Assembly (NCBI GenBank): GCA_030704615.1
Contig: CM060733.1
Span: 18,166,001 to 18,230,000, forward strand
DNA length: 64,000 nucleotides
DNA from: Takakia lepidozioides
Taxonomy: Eukaryota > Streptophyta > Takakiopsida > Takakiales > Takakiaceae
Reading direction: 5' to 3'
The notes beneath the pieces were generated by a model. The model ran no database searches. It worked only from the letters and a program-made list of their open reading frames with translations, and had not been told where the DNA came from. The position numbers and the translations under genes were made by a program. Position 1 is the first letter of the stretch; the number at the start of each line of letters is the position of its first letter. Shown in pieces: positions 48,192-60,442 of the stretch.

Positions 48192-49758
48192 CTACGCCAA
48201 CATTTTGGCGTGCTTCAGTTCCTCACCCTGCCGTTTCTCCTGGTCGATCAACTGGAGACCTACAACAACAATAGTCGAAATTAGCGATCAAATCAAGCTT
48301 GCCATCGAGATAGATTGATCATAAAATATCGAGGAGGTTACGTATGCACAAAGACTTTGTTCTGGCAGTGAACTGCAAGGTAAAGTTCTAGCGTGAATTA
48401 ATCTACGTGGTGTATCCGTGGATGAGAATGAACGTCATCGGCATCTGAGCAACCGAGGAGCAGCTTAAAGGCCTTACCATATAGCTTGGAAGGCCACCAA
48501 GTTGCGCTGATAAACATACCATACACTACTCCTCCTGAAACAACACCTGTCCATAGCATGTGAGGGAGATTCTTGTTTGATCTGCATTATATCCGGATCT
48601 CGAATAATTAGTAATTTACACACAGCATATCTCGTTTCTTGTTTCTTGTAAGCAGACCTGCAAAATATGTACTTAAGGCCTCTGCAGAATATTTCTGCTG
48701 GTATGCATTACTCCTTACAAATTGAGACAAACCTAATATTCATGATCTCGGTCTTAAGGACATTTCAGTTTTCATATGAATGTGAAGGATGCATAAACTC
48801 GAACTTGGATCCATAATTTAATACCAGTGAGACTGCCTGAAAGTCGCAGTGCGAGAACATGAGGGTGGATGATCTTCAGATTGCTGCAAGCATCCCACAA
48901 AATTTCGGTGCTTTCAAAGGCTTGAATGATATCTAGCTCGCTCGGGCTGCGCGCACTTGATTCTCAACTTGGAATTATCTTGCACAGAATAATTGAGCCC
49001 CGGTATAAGTTCGATTCAGCACTGTTAAAAATAGAGCGAGAACTTTCTAAACGACCAGGATATACTTGATGATCATTAGACAAGAATCAGTGAGGCTTAT
49101 GTACACAACAAATAATCTATTGGCTGACCGCACAATTCAAGAATAACCTGGTGTACATATTATTATTTGTTCTATAGTATATGTGGAGGACTTCCGCTCT
49201 CACAAACTAAAGCTCAGAGCTCAGTGTAGATAGTGCATATCAGAGAAACAATGGTCGTTCAGAGCCGGTACTATCTAGAATGATGAGACTTTTTGAAAGT
49301 TTTCTTCCACGGTGGACTGGTCATAAATTAATCTAGAAATTTGAGGGCAACAGGCCTGTGCCCTGCAAGTGACGGTAGTACCATATGTTGTTGATGTCAA
49401 TTGATGCCGGCTTCTTCTTGTTCAGTTTTGCACGCATCGTAGCTGCTATCCTGAAGGGACCAGGGGAATGTTTACATAACAACATTACACTGTACATCGT
49501 TCAACTGGTGGTCTAGCTAGACAGTAGATGCAAAGTCTAGATCTCCAGATCATATGATAAATCGGTCTCCAACCTCCAAGAATGCATCACATCGACCTAC
49601 TGAGAACTGCACTTACATAGACCTGTCTACTTTTTGGGACTCTTGTACAGAAATACTAAAAGATCTCTGCTCAGCTTCTTTCAAATATCTGCCGACATTA
49701 CCACCGATCTCAATGCGTCGTCTGTTTGGAACTTACCAGAATTGTCCCAGGGGCTCAT
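48192..49758 (-). CDS. Small 71-aa protein, four exons, family unknown
   Basis: Exons 49758-49737, 49442-49374, 48534-48478 and 48259-48192 join with GT-AG introns and consistent phases. The product begins MSPWDNSATMRAKLNKKK, continues IDINNIWYY, has a short hydrophobic stretch (GVVYGMFISATWWPSKLYG) and ends in a charged helix (DQEKRQGEELKHAKMLA). I do not recognise it. The layout, a basic start, one short possible membrane segment and a charged tail, resembles small organelle-membrane subunits, but that is inference. The second exon's acceptor (GATAGCAG) and donor (GTCACT) are the weakest joints. A copia element lies just 3' of the stop codon. Confidence 0.5.
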
Positions 49759-52435
49759 TTTTGCCAGAGAATTGATCAAGAATGTAAATGGCAACAAAGG
49801 AAAGAAACAGAAACAAGAAACGGAAGGGGTGGCAAGAGAGGGCTAGGATGTCCATTGCGAGAAGGGACGCGAGGGATGTCCGATTGAGAAGAAGTTATGA
49901 GCGATCTCCAGTGTGGCGGGGCAAGAAAGAGGACGTGCGACGCAGAAAGTAATTGGGAGGACCAAGTTATATGTCAACTTTGCCCAGTGCTTTCCATCCG
50001 TCCAATCATCGACTCCTTATCATCCAACCCACAATGAAAGTAAGGGTTCCAAGTTTTGGCGGGATTTATGAAGGTCCACAGCAGAGAGTGTGTGGCGGGG
50101 CTTGCCATGGGGTGGACTTTGGTCAAGCCTACACGTGTGGGCAGTGGAGAAGCGGAGCAGCCTTCTGTTAGGGTCCACAATGCTAATAAGTAATTACCAG
50201 TTCCTCCTCTCTCCTCAGCAAACACCACAACGGACTCACTAAGACCCGCTTAGAAGTTTAAGGGCCAGGAAGTAACAGCAAAATAAACAACCTGTCCTCA
50301 AATAGAGTTATTATGTCTGTCGCCCTGATATACTATTATTGATTAACTGTTATGGTTCAAGTACATGGGGGTGCCTTTCAGACTTGCTTGTCACTTCCCC
50401 AAATCATGAGGCTTCTACCAGTAGAAGGATAGAGCGCAAGCATTTGCCCACAGATGGACAATTGTTGAAGCTGCTTATGACGACAACAACGGGAGACCAC
50501 TCGTGCTCCCGTCATCGCATCCCTTGATGACATATGCCCCTTTGTTTCACTAGGGGGAATTGGAGATAATATTGGAGAGATTGTTCTTCCCCTGAACATT
50601 TTTGGTTTGTGAGTCCCGTCTATCAGCATTGTTGGAGTCTTCCTCGCCACAGGGTTGTTATATGAAATCTACAGATGAATATTTTGAAAATGAAGAAAGC
50701 AAAGTCTGTATACTATGAAACCTTGAGACAACAACTCTTTCTCAAAACCCAGCTCACCTTCGCAGACCACCCGAGCCACGCTAAACGCTGGTCTTTTTTG
50801 GGACAATGGGATTCAGCCAAATTTGCAATATGTGGTCAGGACTCTCTTTCAGGAATCAGTCCCACGATATTAGTAGGGAACGTTAGAGCAAAGCAAGGCT
50901 ATGACAAAATCTTGGCATCAATCCCTCCGCTTTGGCTTCATACCCTGTAAGTGGGACCTATCCAGCCCACACGCAACTTCTGGGCCCTCTGCATTTAAAC
51001 AATCAGCTTGCGCACCATCTTATTCATTCAACATGCTGACAGCCATCACCTAACAGCCTTCCCTTCCCTCATAGACACAATCGCCATGGTACTCAGCATT
51101 TGTTGTACTCAGCCCCAAACACTCTCTCCCCTCTCTCTCACACCAGTTTGCATCTGCTGCTGGTCAACCCTCTCTAAAGAAATGGATCCCCAGCCACCTC
51201 CAAGCATGTCCACTATGACTTGGCTCTCAACCATTTGTATGGATCTCTGGTAGACCCTTAGCTGAACTCCAGCTTGATCCCAATGAATGGTATGGTCGTG
51301 CGCCTTCTCAATAAGGTCTCCACACCTGTTCCTCACTTACACCACCAAGAAAGCTTATAAAGACCTTCTTAAGGCGCACCCCATGCAAGCTAAATGGGAA
51401 TCTCAGGGTTTTCATGATGAATGTGGTACTTGTGGAAGGCCAGATTTTATGGACAAACTGTCGTGCATCCTGGCTGTTGCCACGCCCAGTGCTATGGTTG
51501 CACCAGTCAATAGGAAGTTGACCATCCTTCTCTAGAAGTTGATTAGTCCGAAAAAAATGCCTGTTACACATCCCCACGATCACAAGAACATAAGAGAGCA
51601 CATTCATGCAAAAATGTGGCAAGTTGTATGTATGTGGAAATACTAAGACTTGTATTGTCCTTTCCATGCCACAGAAGGAATCCAGGGACCAAGAACGATA
51701 AGTCATGCATGGCACTGAGACTTGCACCTGCAACCAAAAACTCCTTTGTGGGCAGAGAGGCCAGATGGATGTGCTCATCTTAGAACATGGTGCACCTTGG
51801 CATTGATTAATCTGCTTCACAGATGCCCACATTCACATCCTATGAGATTCCTTTTTAGCACCACCATGTGAGTAATCTTTTCAAGAACTTCCTTGGTCCT
51901 CATGTTTAAAGAGAGCATCAGTGAAATGGAGGGAAGAGAACACACAATGGAAGTTCAAGAAAAGACTGTCACCTGGTTTTCTCTTGTGCTGAGTTCCCCC
52001 AAAGGAGCAAAACAACGCCTGATCGTTGTTGAGAGACAGTTCGGATTGCAGCATCCGTAAAGAGTTCTTCCCACCCCTTTTTGGCGTGCGGAGTTTGCAT
52101 GGTGGTCTCGCACTGCACATGGTACCTTGTTCGACTCTAGACTCTCCTCCAAAGTTGCTTTGTGGGAAATAGTTTATGAATTTTCCCCTCATCCTTAAGA
52201 CGAAAAAACTTACACATGTCTGTGCACACATGTGATAGACATTCAGCAGAGGACCAGACAATGAAGAGGACGACACTGCAGCACAAACCGCATCTGTGGA
52301 CTATTATAGTAGACATCACAGCAAGCCTAGGTCCATTACAGACTGTGATAGGATGATGGGAGAGGTGGTAGGAGATGACTTATGAGGAAAGTTGGGCACA
52401 ATGGAAACCTGTAAGTAAAAAGAACAGCTGCCAGA
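49759..52435. other. Intergenic, unassigned
   Basis: Holds the promoter side of the 71-aa gene and about 2.5 kb of sequence in which I could not support a gene. Short coding-like runs occur (for example YKDLLKAHPMQAKWESQGF near 51360) but lack partners. Confidence 0.4.
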
Positions 52436-52735
52436 CACGTCGTCCCTGCCAAGCCAAACACGGCGCTCCTCCCCCAACACGTCGTCCCTGCCAAGCCAAA
52501 CACGGCGCTCCTCCGCCAACACGTCGTCCCTGCCAAGCCAAACACGGTGCTCCTCCCCAACACGTCGTCCCTGCCAAGTCGTCCCTGCCAAGCCAAACAC
52601 GGCGCTCCTCCCCAACACGTCGTCCCTGCCAAACACGACGCTCCCCCAACATTACAAACATGGTGCTCCCCAGCACGTCGTCCCTGCCAAACACGCACTG
52701 CGCTCCCCCAACACGGCGTCCCTGCATACGGTGGA
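52436..52735. repeat. GC-rich minisatellite, about 42-bp unit
   Basis: About seven copies of CACGTCGTCCCTGCCAAGCC followed by AAACACGGCGCTCCTCCCCAA, with shortened units toward the right. All six frames stay mostly open, so the frames over it are not evidence of a gene. Confidence 0.9.
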
Positions 52736-52893
52736 AAGATAGATATCATAGTGCACTCCTGATTGTGCACTACTCTGCAGCTTCTTGCAGCTTCTACTCT
52801 ACCAGCGGTTCACCATCCTAACTTGAGAGCCGAGGAGGGGCCTAGTAAGGCGGCAATAGACCTTAACAGCCAGCCATTTCAATCTGTTCGCAG

Positions 52894-53055
52894 TCATCTT
52901 ATAACGAAAAGGCTACAGACTTCAAGGCTCAAAAGGAAGCCATGGAGGGTGAGCTCAACTGGCTATCTGATACTCTGAAGGCTTCAGTGGAGGACAACAT
53001 GTATGCAAGAGACACTTCAAGCCTTAAAGGCATGTCCTCTGAGCGCTTTTCTTGA
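52894..53055 (+). CDS. Candidate terminal exon of a coiled-coil protein
   Basis: After the acceptor CTGTTCGCAG the frame reads 53 codons to a stop, with heptad-like charged sequence (NEKATDFKAQKEAMEGELNW, then LSDTLKASVEDNMYARD). No family was recognised. Upstream exons should lie on the plus strand before 52890, but the adjoining DNA is minisatellite and I could not link any. It may be a partial or relic gene. Confidence 0.33.
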   Translation, partial: SSYNEKATDFKAQKEAMEGELNWLSDTLKASVEDNMYARDTSSLKGMSSERFS

Positions 53056-55108
53056 ATGAAGCTGTAATATTGGACCTGCTTATATATTTTGGACCTGTTC
53101 ACCGCCTCTGGTTGTCGAAAAGGTGATTTTTTCCCTTGGTGGACTATGGTAACTCTGAATCAGGTAAAAAGCATTTCATAGCATCCTTAATTACAATATA
53201 ACTGCCTGCTACAGCCCCAGCTACTCTAGATCCGTCATTTATTGGGCACTGAGTGTTGGGAACCTTATGTTTTGGGGAGGCTTGGTGTGCTTATAGGCCA
53301 ATCCAAGTATGGCATGGCAGCAGTGACCGTTGTTGGATTCTGGCTTTGAGTGTCGTAGTGAGCCCCAGAGGCTGAAAGAGGGACTACAGTTACATCCGTA
53401 GTGACTGCAGAAACCATGGTTGTTATATGGACAATCTAATATTAGAGGAACATTTGTAGATTGTCCTGTTAAATTAGTATAAAAAAAGATGAACAAAAGT
53501 CTGTGCCATGTACAGAGTCATGCCTGTCTTGTATTTCCAAGGGAGGGATTCATTTTATACAGTGTAGTGAGTTCCTGTTGGTTGTTGTGAGGGCAAAGCC
53601 TCGGCAGCAACCGCCCATACATTTATATCTCAGTCCAGTGCAGTGTGGAATTTATTATGTTGTTGGCGTGCATGGACTCGGCTATTCGGAATGTTGCAGT
53701 TTACACGTGAGTAACTGCACACCTTACCACTTGCATAAGGTTTGCTTTTAAGAACTTATTTTCTTCCACCAAATTTGCAACTGGAAAATGAATGCCCCTG
53801 GATTTATGCTTGTGGGGGGTTGGTTGTAGGATGATCATACTGGCAATCGTGAGGGTTGAAAAGAAATGCCATCTTGCAGAGGAAGTTCCACGCTTCAATA
53901 TCTCTTAAGCACGTCTGTACTGCTAATCTGCTTCATTTGTAGAAGGATGGGTAAATGTAAAGATGCAGTCTAGGGAAACTGCCAAGTAGCTGTCAAGCAT
54001 CCCACTTTGTTCTTTCTAATTTCACAACTGAAACACTAGTTTTGTCGCAAGGCTCCAGAGGTAAATGTGTCTGCAGGTTCTTGGCCTGTGTGAGATTGTG
54101 CTTGTGATATGAACTTCTGATTACTCTCATAGAACTTCACTGTTTTGGCAGAGCACTTCCAAATCTGTTTGGAGGAGCGCCTGTCTACTCTTTCATGCCT
54201 TCGATGTACTCGGTACACTGCAAAGGAGCTGCGACTTCCAAAGTATATTCTGCACCACAATTTTCGGGTCCATCACCATTGTCAGCCACAACAAAACTGC
54301 CACACAGTTCCGGCCTCAAAAGCTCCACATTGAGACCTCTTCACATTCCAAACTCTTCAGCCTTCCCTCGGAAGTTGGTCCCATGAACTGCCAAACTTTC
54401 CTTAAGAGCACTGCAAACATTTCAAAGTCTCCCTGTCTGAACCAGCTTCTGCAACGCCTTGCAATGCAAAACGGCCACTTGTCCTCCCTTCAAGTTTATA
54501 CCATAATCTTCTCGCATGTGAGCCGATCAAAGCCATTTCACGTCACCTCATCAACTACCAATGGGAGGGTACTCCCTCCAACAGTCTTCCATCTCCGGGA
54601 GAATGCCACGGCATAAACATGTGGCTCGCTTTGGTCCTGACATGAGGACAAGTGGCGTGATGAGCTAACGGCACATGGTGGTGGGTGTGAAAGATTCTAC
54701 TACCTATGCTATGAATGATTCCACACATCTGTGGAGGACAAAATTCACACTAACCATGCAAGCAACCATACAAGCAACCATAGTACACACAACTCACGAA
54801 AAACAGATTACCATTGACCATCAAACATCTGAGAATAGGAAGGTAAAAGGAATTGCAAAAAAGACTATTCATTGCCATAAGATTGGTCTGAGAGACAACT
54901 GTGACATTCTAGAGAATGCACTACATAGTTCCCTAGAATGATTAATTTCACCCAGCATCAAAAGTTACAATTCTACATTATGCACTACAGAGTTCCCTAG
55001 AATGATTAACTGCAGCCCAGCATCAAAAACTTGAGCACAACATTTGCTGTCAACAAACTTATGAAGGCCTCGCAAACATGAAACTCAAAGCCTGAAAGCC
55101 TTGAAAGT
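53056..55108. other. Intergenic, unassigned
   Basis: No gene was recognised. A short duplication, GAGAATGCACTACATAGTTCC (near 54914) and its variant near 54982, is visible. Confidence 0.4.
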
Positions 55109-55500
55109 TTAGCATGAACACAATCTGACTACTTCACCAGTTTCAGGAACTTGCCATGGCAATGTTACATCGGAACCATGAACAGAGTTGATTGAGACAA
55201 TATAGAATCCAGCTGGCACAATATGGCCCTGCCACTCATCCTCGTTGCAGCCAGATATATACTCACACGCCTGCCCTCCGTTTTGGTGCACAAGGGTCGA
55301 ACAAAACCACCTTGTCACCAACCTTGAACTGCAATGAACAACACACCAAAGTTGCATTATCATCTCATACAAATCAAACAATGGATATGGCATCCAGCTT
55401 GTGTATTGTAGCAGTACAAACATAATATAATACAATGACATTCAGATCAAGTAACTTACAGTCCCAGCTGGAGGTGGACGACCTGCCATATCCTGCCCAT
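55109..55500 (-). other. Three exon-like segments downstream of a PPR fragment
   Basis: On the minus strand, three exon-like pieces carry splice-like ends. The first includes MAGRPPPAGT before GTAAGT (about 55460). The second, 55328-55270, reads FKVGDKVVLFDPCAPKRRAG. The third, about 55224-55109, includes HIVPAGFYIVSINSVHGSD and TLPWQVPETGEVVRL, then a stop. The frames can join. The first continues directly from a PPR-like stretch (DVVSWNGLIAGYAQHG), so the set looks chimeric. The family is unknown. Confidence 0.3.
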
Positions 55501-57430
55501 CAACTGAGTCATCATCATAAGTCTTCAAAGTCTCCATCCTACACCCATGCTGGGCATATCCTGCAATCAACCCGTTCCAGGACACCACATCTAGTCATTC
55601 ATCCATCTTGTCAAATATTTCAATTGAATGTATTGACCCTCCCACGCACCTCGTAAACACCAAGAAGGAAAACAAATCAAATATACTAACATGAAGAGCC
55701 CACTTTGCAGAACCGTCGACAAACTTCTACACATCGTACATTAAGAGCACCACACCTTGCCAGCGGTTGTCCCACCACTGTGAACGATCTTCACAAAACT
55801 TGTAACAGCGCTACTCCATGCTCCATGGGAAAACCTTGTACCCGAAACTGCGACAAAATCAGCACTAGGTTAGGATCTTTATGCAGGGAATGTTGATGTA
55901 GCATTTTCAATAACATTCATGCAAGTCACTTTGGGCTCCATTAGCCTCTACACAATGAGGAACATACCAACATGTCCACAGATGCTAAATTGAAGCTTGT
56001 GCATGACAAGGCATGACAAGGCAGGCAGGCCTAATAACATTGCAAAGCATGGCCTTTTTAACTTCACAGTTAGTCCCTGTGCAGTGTTCAAATGATATCA
56101 GGTACAATTTCAGCTTTCGACAATGTCACCATGGACCTCTTTGCTCTTTTTCCAAGGTTGCCAGTCTCGCATACGCATTGTAAATGCCAACAAACGTGGC
56201 ATGGTTGGGCTGAACACCCCCTCCTGCACCATTTGCTCAAAGGTCTCCAAAGAATGACATTTGATACAATTTCAGCTTTGAGGATGACACCATGGATGTG
56301 TGCACCCATTTCTAGGGCAGCCAAGTCTCCAAAGCCAAACATCTCCTGACCCTGCTGTACATATCATGTGATCATGCGCTCCACGACACGACATTTTGTC
56401 CAGCCATATTTTTTGAACACTTCCGTTGCATTCTCGATGCACCCACGTTTGGCAAACACGTCCACGAGGGTACTACTCAGAATGACATCTGGTACAGTTC
56501 CAGCTTTGACGATGTCACCATTGACCTCTTTCCCCTTTTTCTAGGGCTGCCTGTCTCGCACGCGCATTACAACGACAAACAAACATGATGTGGTTAGGCT
56601 TCACCCCTTCCCCCATCATTTGCATCATAGGTCAGCTCCAAAGCATTCCTACCACACCGATGCTTGATAAAACCTGCCATCATTATATTCCACGTAATCA
56701 AACATCATTGAGGTATTATGTTGAACACTTGGTGAGCATCCACGATGCTCTCACACTTAACATACATGTTGACAAGGGTGTTGTGTAGAAAATCATTCCA
56801 CTTTGGATTTTGTACTAATGAACTAATGCAAGAGACAGACATAAATATTTGAACCTGCTGCAATGCCTGCTTCATGTAAAGTCTGTAGAGCCTCTTCTGT
56901 ACGTTGCAAGAGACAGACACAAGTATCTGAATATGCTTAATGACTCTTGGTTTAAAGGCTGTAGAGCCGAGCCTCATGTACCTTGCAAACTCCAGGGAGA
57001 AAACCTTGCGCATCTTACTTCCATGCCTGCTCAGGAAGAACAACCTGCCGCTGCTGCTTCTACTTCCAGTCGACCCATGCAAGTTTATTATAGCTATGGA
57101 TCCACATGGAATCAATTTTATGCTTGAAATCCGGCCCTCTCGGACAACTTCAGCTATCTCTGCCTCTGCACCGATCATGTATAGATCCTCACAGGTTGCT
57201 GCCTTACTTGAACCTTAAGCCCAGAAGAGGCATAAAAGACTCCTTCTCTTCCTCCTCTTTTGGAAGCTCCGGTCATGGTCGAGGTGCCTGATTTTGTCAA
57301 CTGTGTTGCTGCTATCGCTGCTTCCAGTTGACCATCTACCCATACAGACTTCTTCTTGCTATCAATCCATAGGGAATCATAGGCAATCATGTGCTTGAAA
57401 TTCTCCCTCTTGGATGAATCTGGACCCACA
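55500..57430 (-). pseudogene. PPR protein fragments, second block
   Basis: Minus-strand pieces include DVVSWNGLIAGYAQHG (near 55580) and LHNTLVNMYVKCESIVDAHQ (near 56760). A leader-like part (57175-57429, AYDSLWIDSKKKSVWVDGQL) resembles DNA at 24690-24870 in the first block. Stops and shifts break every frame. It appears to be a second, independently decayed copy of the same PPR source. Confidence 0.7.
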
Positions 57431-57539
57431 CTCTATCCAGTAAGTTTGTAATTCAATTGAATTGTCAACTCACAATTCAATTGAATTATAATCTATAATT
57501 TTTAACTTATTTCTGTATATAATGTATATATGGACATAC

Positions 57540-57980
57540 ACCGTGTAGACATGAGCACCCTAGACAGGAACATCGTGTAGAAACGAGCACCGTGTGAAAT
57601 CAAGTGCACTAGCATAGAAACGAGCGCACTAGCTTAGAAATGAGCACTGGTAGAAACGAGCACCGTAGCGAACGAGCGCACCAGCTTAGAAACAATCACC
57701 GTGTGGACACGAGCGCACATTAGAAATGAGCACACCTTAGAAATGAGCGACGGTAGAAACGAGCGCACCAGCTTAGAAACGAGCACCGGTAGAAATGAGC
57801 GCACCGGCTTAGAGACACGCACCGTGTGGAAACGAGCGCCGTGTAGAAATGAGCGCATCTTAGAAACGAGCACCACCGCGTGGAACGAACACCGTAGAGA
57901 ACAAGCACATTGTAAAAACGACCCCGGAGTAGAAAAACGAGCACCGTGTAGAAACGAGCACGGTGGAGAAACGCTCTCCA
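57540..57980. repeat. Short-period array, TAGAAACGAGCACCGTG
   Basis: An irregular run of 16-18-base words built on GAAACGAGCRCCGTGTA. The same words return at 58740-59110. Confidence 0.85.
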
Positions 57981-58739
57981 TCGTGAACCACGAAATGTAC
58001 ACCCTTGATAAGATTAGAAAAGTTTTCAATGGGGATCTATATCTTCAATATTGCAAAATTCCATGAATGCGGAGAATCTGGATCATCTAGTGGTTTGGAT
58101 TTGTTTGGTTAGAGCGGCCATGGATGATCCGGGTGTGTGGGGATTTATCTGCAGCCCTTCTTTATATTTTGCGGGCGTTCATCCCATTATCAATACGTTG
58201 ACTGTTTGGTGTAGGCTTACGGAACATGGGTATAGGCACCAGTGGAGGGCACCCTTCTACCTACGGTCTTGAGACTGGATCCAGTGGACACTATCGAACC
58301 GTTTGAGCTGTTCAGCCTTGTTTGTTTGAGCGTTATGTTAGAGAGCAGTAGAAGTGCTATCCTTTGTAGTGGTGGCGGCAATGTGAGACCATGTTGCGTG
58401 GTAATTCGATTATCTCAAGGACCTAGTTGCTTTATCAGTGATCTTGGAGGATTTTAATGAAAGTCCAGTGGAATTTTGTAGTCTATCTCTCTAATGACTC
58501 TCCATTCTGTTTCTATTTGAACTTCGCGAAGTCATGTAGAAAGAAATCATGCTTCTTGTTTATCCAATTTTTCTTCTGTGCATTCTTGTTCGGGATAAGC
58601 ATATTCTAGAGGCTACTTGCTAGTCTGCAGCCCATTGCTCTTCCAAGTGTTATTTCATCTGAACAAAATCTGCGAGTGGGTAACAAAAGGGTGAAATTCG
58701 TAGGACAAAGGATGCTAAGATGGACGGTTGGACAAATGC
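57981..58739. other. Unique segment between two related arrays
   Basis: Non-repetitive sequence with no supported gene, bracketed by two arrays of the same short word. Confidence 0.45.
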
Positions 58740-59110
58740 ACACATTACGAGCACCGTGTTGACACCGTAGAAACGAGCGCCATGTTGAAACCAGAGTACC
58801 GTAGAAACCAACACCGTGTGGAAACGAGAATCGACACCATATAGAAAAACGAGCACTGTGTACTAGTATTAAGCATTGTGGAAACAAGCACCGTATAGAA
58901 AAACGAGCACCGTGTTGAAACCAGCACCGTAGAGAAACGAGCACCGTATTCAGACGAGAGTACCATAGAAACGTAGAAACCAGCACCAAGATAAGATAAG
59001 ATAAAGTTTTTTTAACGTCCAGTGAATTTACAGAGCCTACTGCTCAACACACGTAGAGAAACGACCACAATAGAAACACGAGCACCCGCGTGCAACCAGC
59101 ACCGTGGATA
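58740..59110. repeat. Short-period array, second block
   Basis: Words such as AACGAGCACCGTGT and GAAACCAGCACCGT repeat irregularly. They match the array at 57540-57980 and are interrupted near 59000-59050. Confidence 0.8.
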
Positions 59111-60442
59111 AAAGAGATAAAGATAAAGTCTCTTTAACTAATTGTTGATCCAAACTCCACCCAAATGACACCTCTACTTATATCTTCACGGTCCTTACTA
59201 TGTACACAACAAGAAAGCATGTCTTACTTACACCCAGCTCTAGTGTGCCATGCTGGTTACAAACAATAGGTACTAATGGAATGCCACAATTTGTTGGCTC
59301 GGAGATGCTCATGGTCTTCATTTTTCAACTTTGATCTTATTTCTGCCGGTGCGGTAATTCAGGGACAACGTATTCTGGCTGCCATGATTGTATTTGCAGC
59401 CTCAACTGAGCTGCTATGCCAGCATGACCAAATAATAAATAAAGGTCTACAGTCCGTCTATGGTGGATACATTTTACTTCACACTAAGGTTGAAGCACAC
59501 CAAGTTATTTCTGGATTTCATGAAGCATAATGGTTCACATGCATAAAGGTCGTGGTGAACATTCCATAAGAAACCTCAGGAAGTAACAGTGAACAATCGT
59601 TTGAACTTCAATCGTTTGGTGCATGTGGCATTCTTTCATTTTGGATTGTCAAAATGAAATACCAACTGCTGAAATGGGTTTTCAATCAATGCAAAGGCCC
59701 CCTTCAGAGGTAAAGGACCTCCGTTTGCTTGGGATGGACAGCATTACATTCACACAGATGGAATCAGCATAGATTCTTTGAACTTGCTTGGTCATTGACA
59801 ATTCTGGTGATGAGGGCTCTGGTATTAGACCTGCTTGTGCACCTAACACCACTTAAGATTCTGAGCCTTGCAAAGCTGTTTGGCTACCACAAGTATCTAC
59901 AATACAAATCATAGTGAACTCGAGCCATTCTCTCTACTCATGCCATTAAAATATTATTCTAGATCATGCTTGTGCACAGTAATCACAAAAAGAATTGAAT
60001 CTTGGAAAACCCAGATGAGAAAATTAGTGTTACAAGTCATCATGTAGCCCCAGCCTTACGGTAGGACCAATAAATAGTGTACAGGTTAAGTGCATACACA
60101 CTACAAAAATCTATTGAATGGTTGTAATCCTACTGATTCTGCAACACATTGTTGCTCATTGTTTCGTCATATTGGATATGTTGCCCCAGTGACAGAAGAG
60201 GAAGGATCATTGCTATCGGTGATACTAATTTTTAGTGCATTTGAATCCTAAACTAGCTCCCTGCCAATTCAGGTCGGGTTATCATTACTCTTCTCCAACT
60301 AGTAGGAAAGGACGAGTCTGAGTAGAATGGACTGCCTGAGACAGCCACAACCAGGTTAATGGCCAATGGGACCAGACAGCTGCACAGCTAATTTTCTGCC
60401 CCTGATAACCTCTTCAACAAAGGATCTCGTCCGCGTGTGGAT
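59111..60442. other. Intergenic, 3' side of the ion-channel gene
   Basis: No gene was recognised. The right end is the 3' UTR region of the minus-strand POLLUX-like gene. Confidence 0.45.

Noticed and set aside
52375-52821. 148-codon and antisense 144-codon frames
   Set aside because: Low-complexity translation of the 42-bp minisatellite; all frames are open.
57634-58029. 131-codon minus frame rich in FLHGARF-type words
   Set aside because: Translation of the short-period array.
59276-59530. 84-codon plus frame
   Set aside because: Looked mildly protein-like but has no recognisable family or splice partners.
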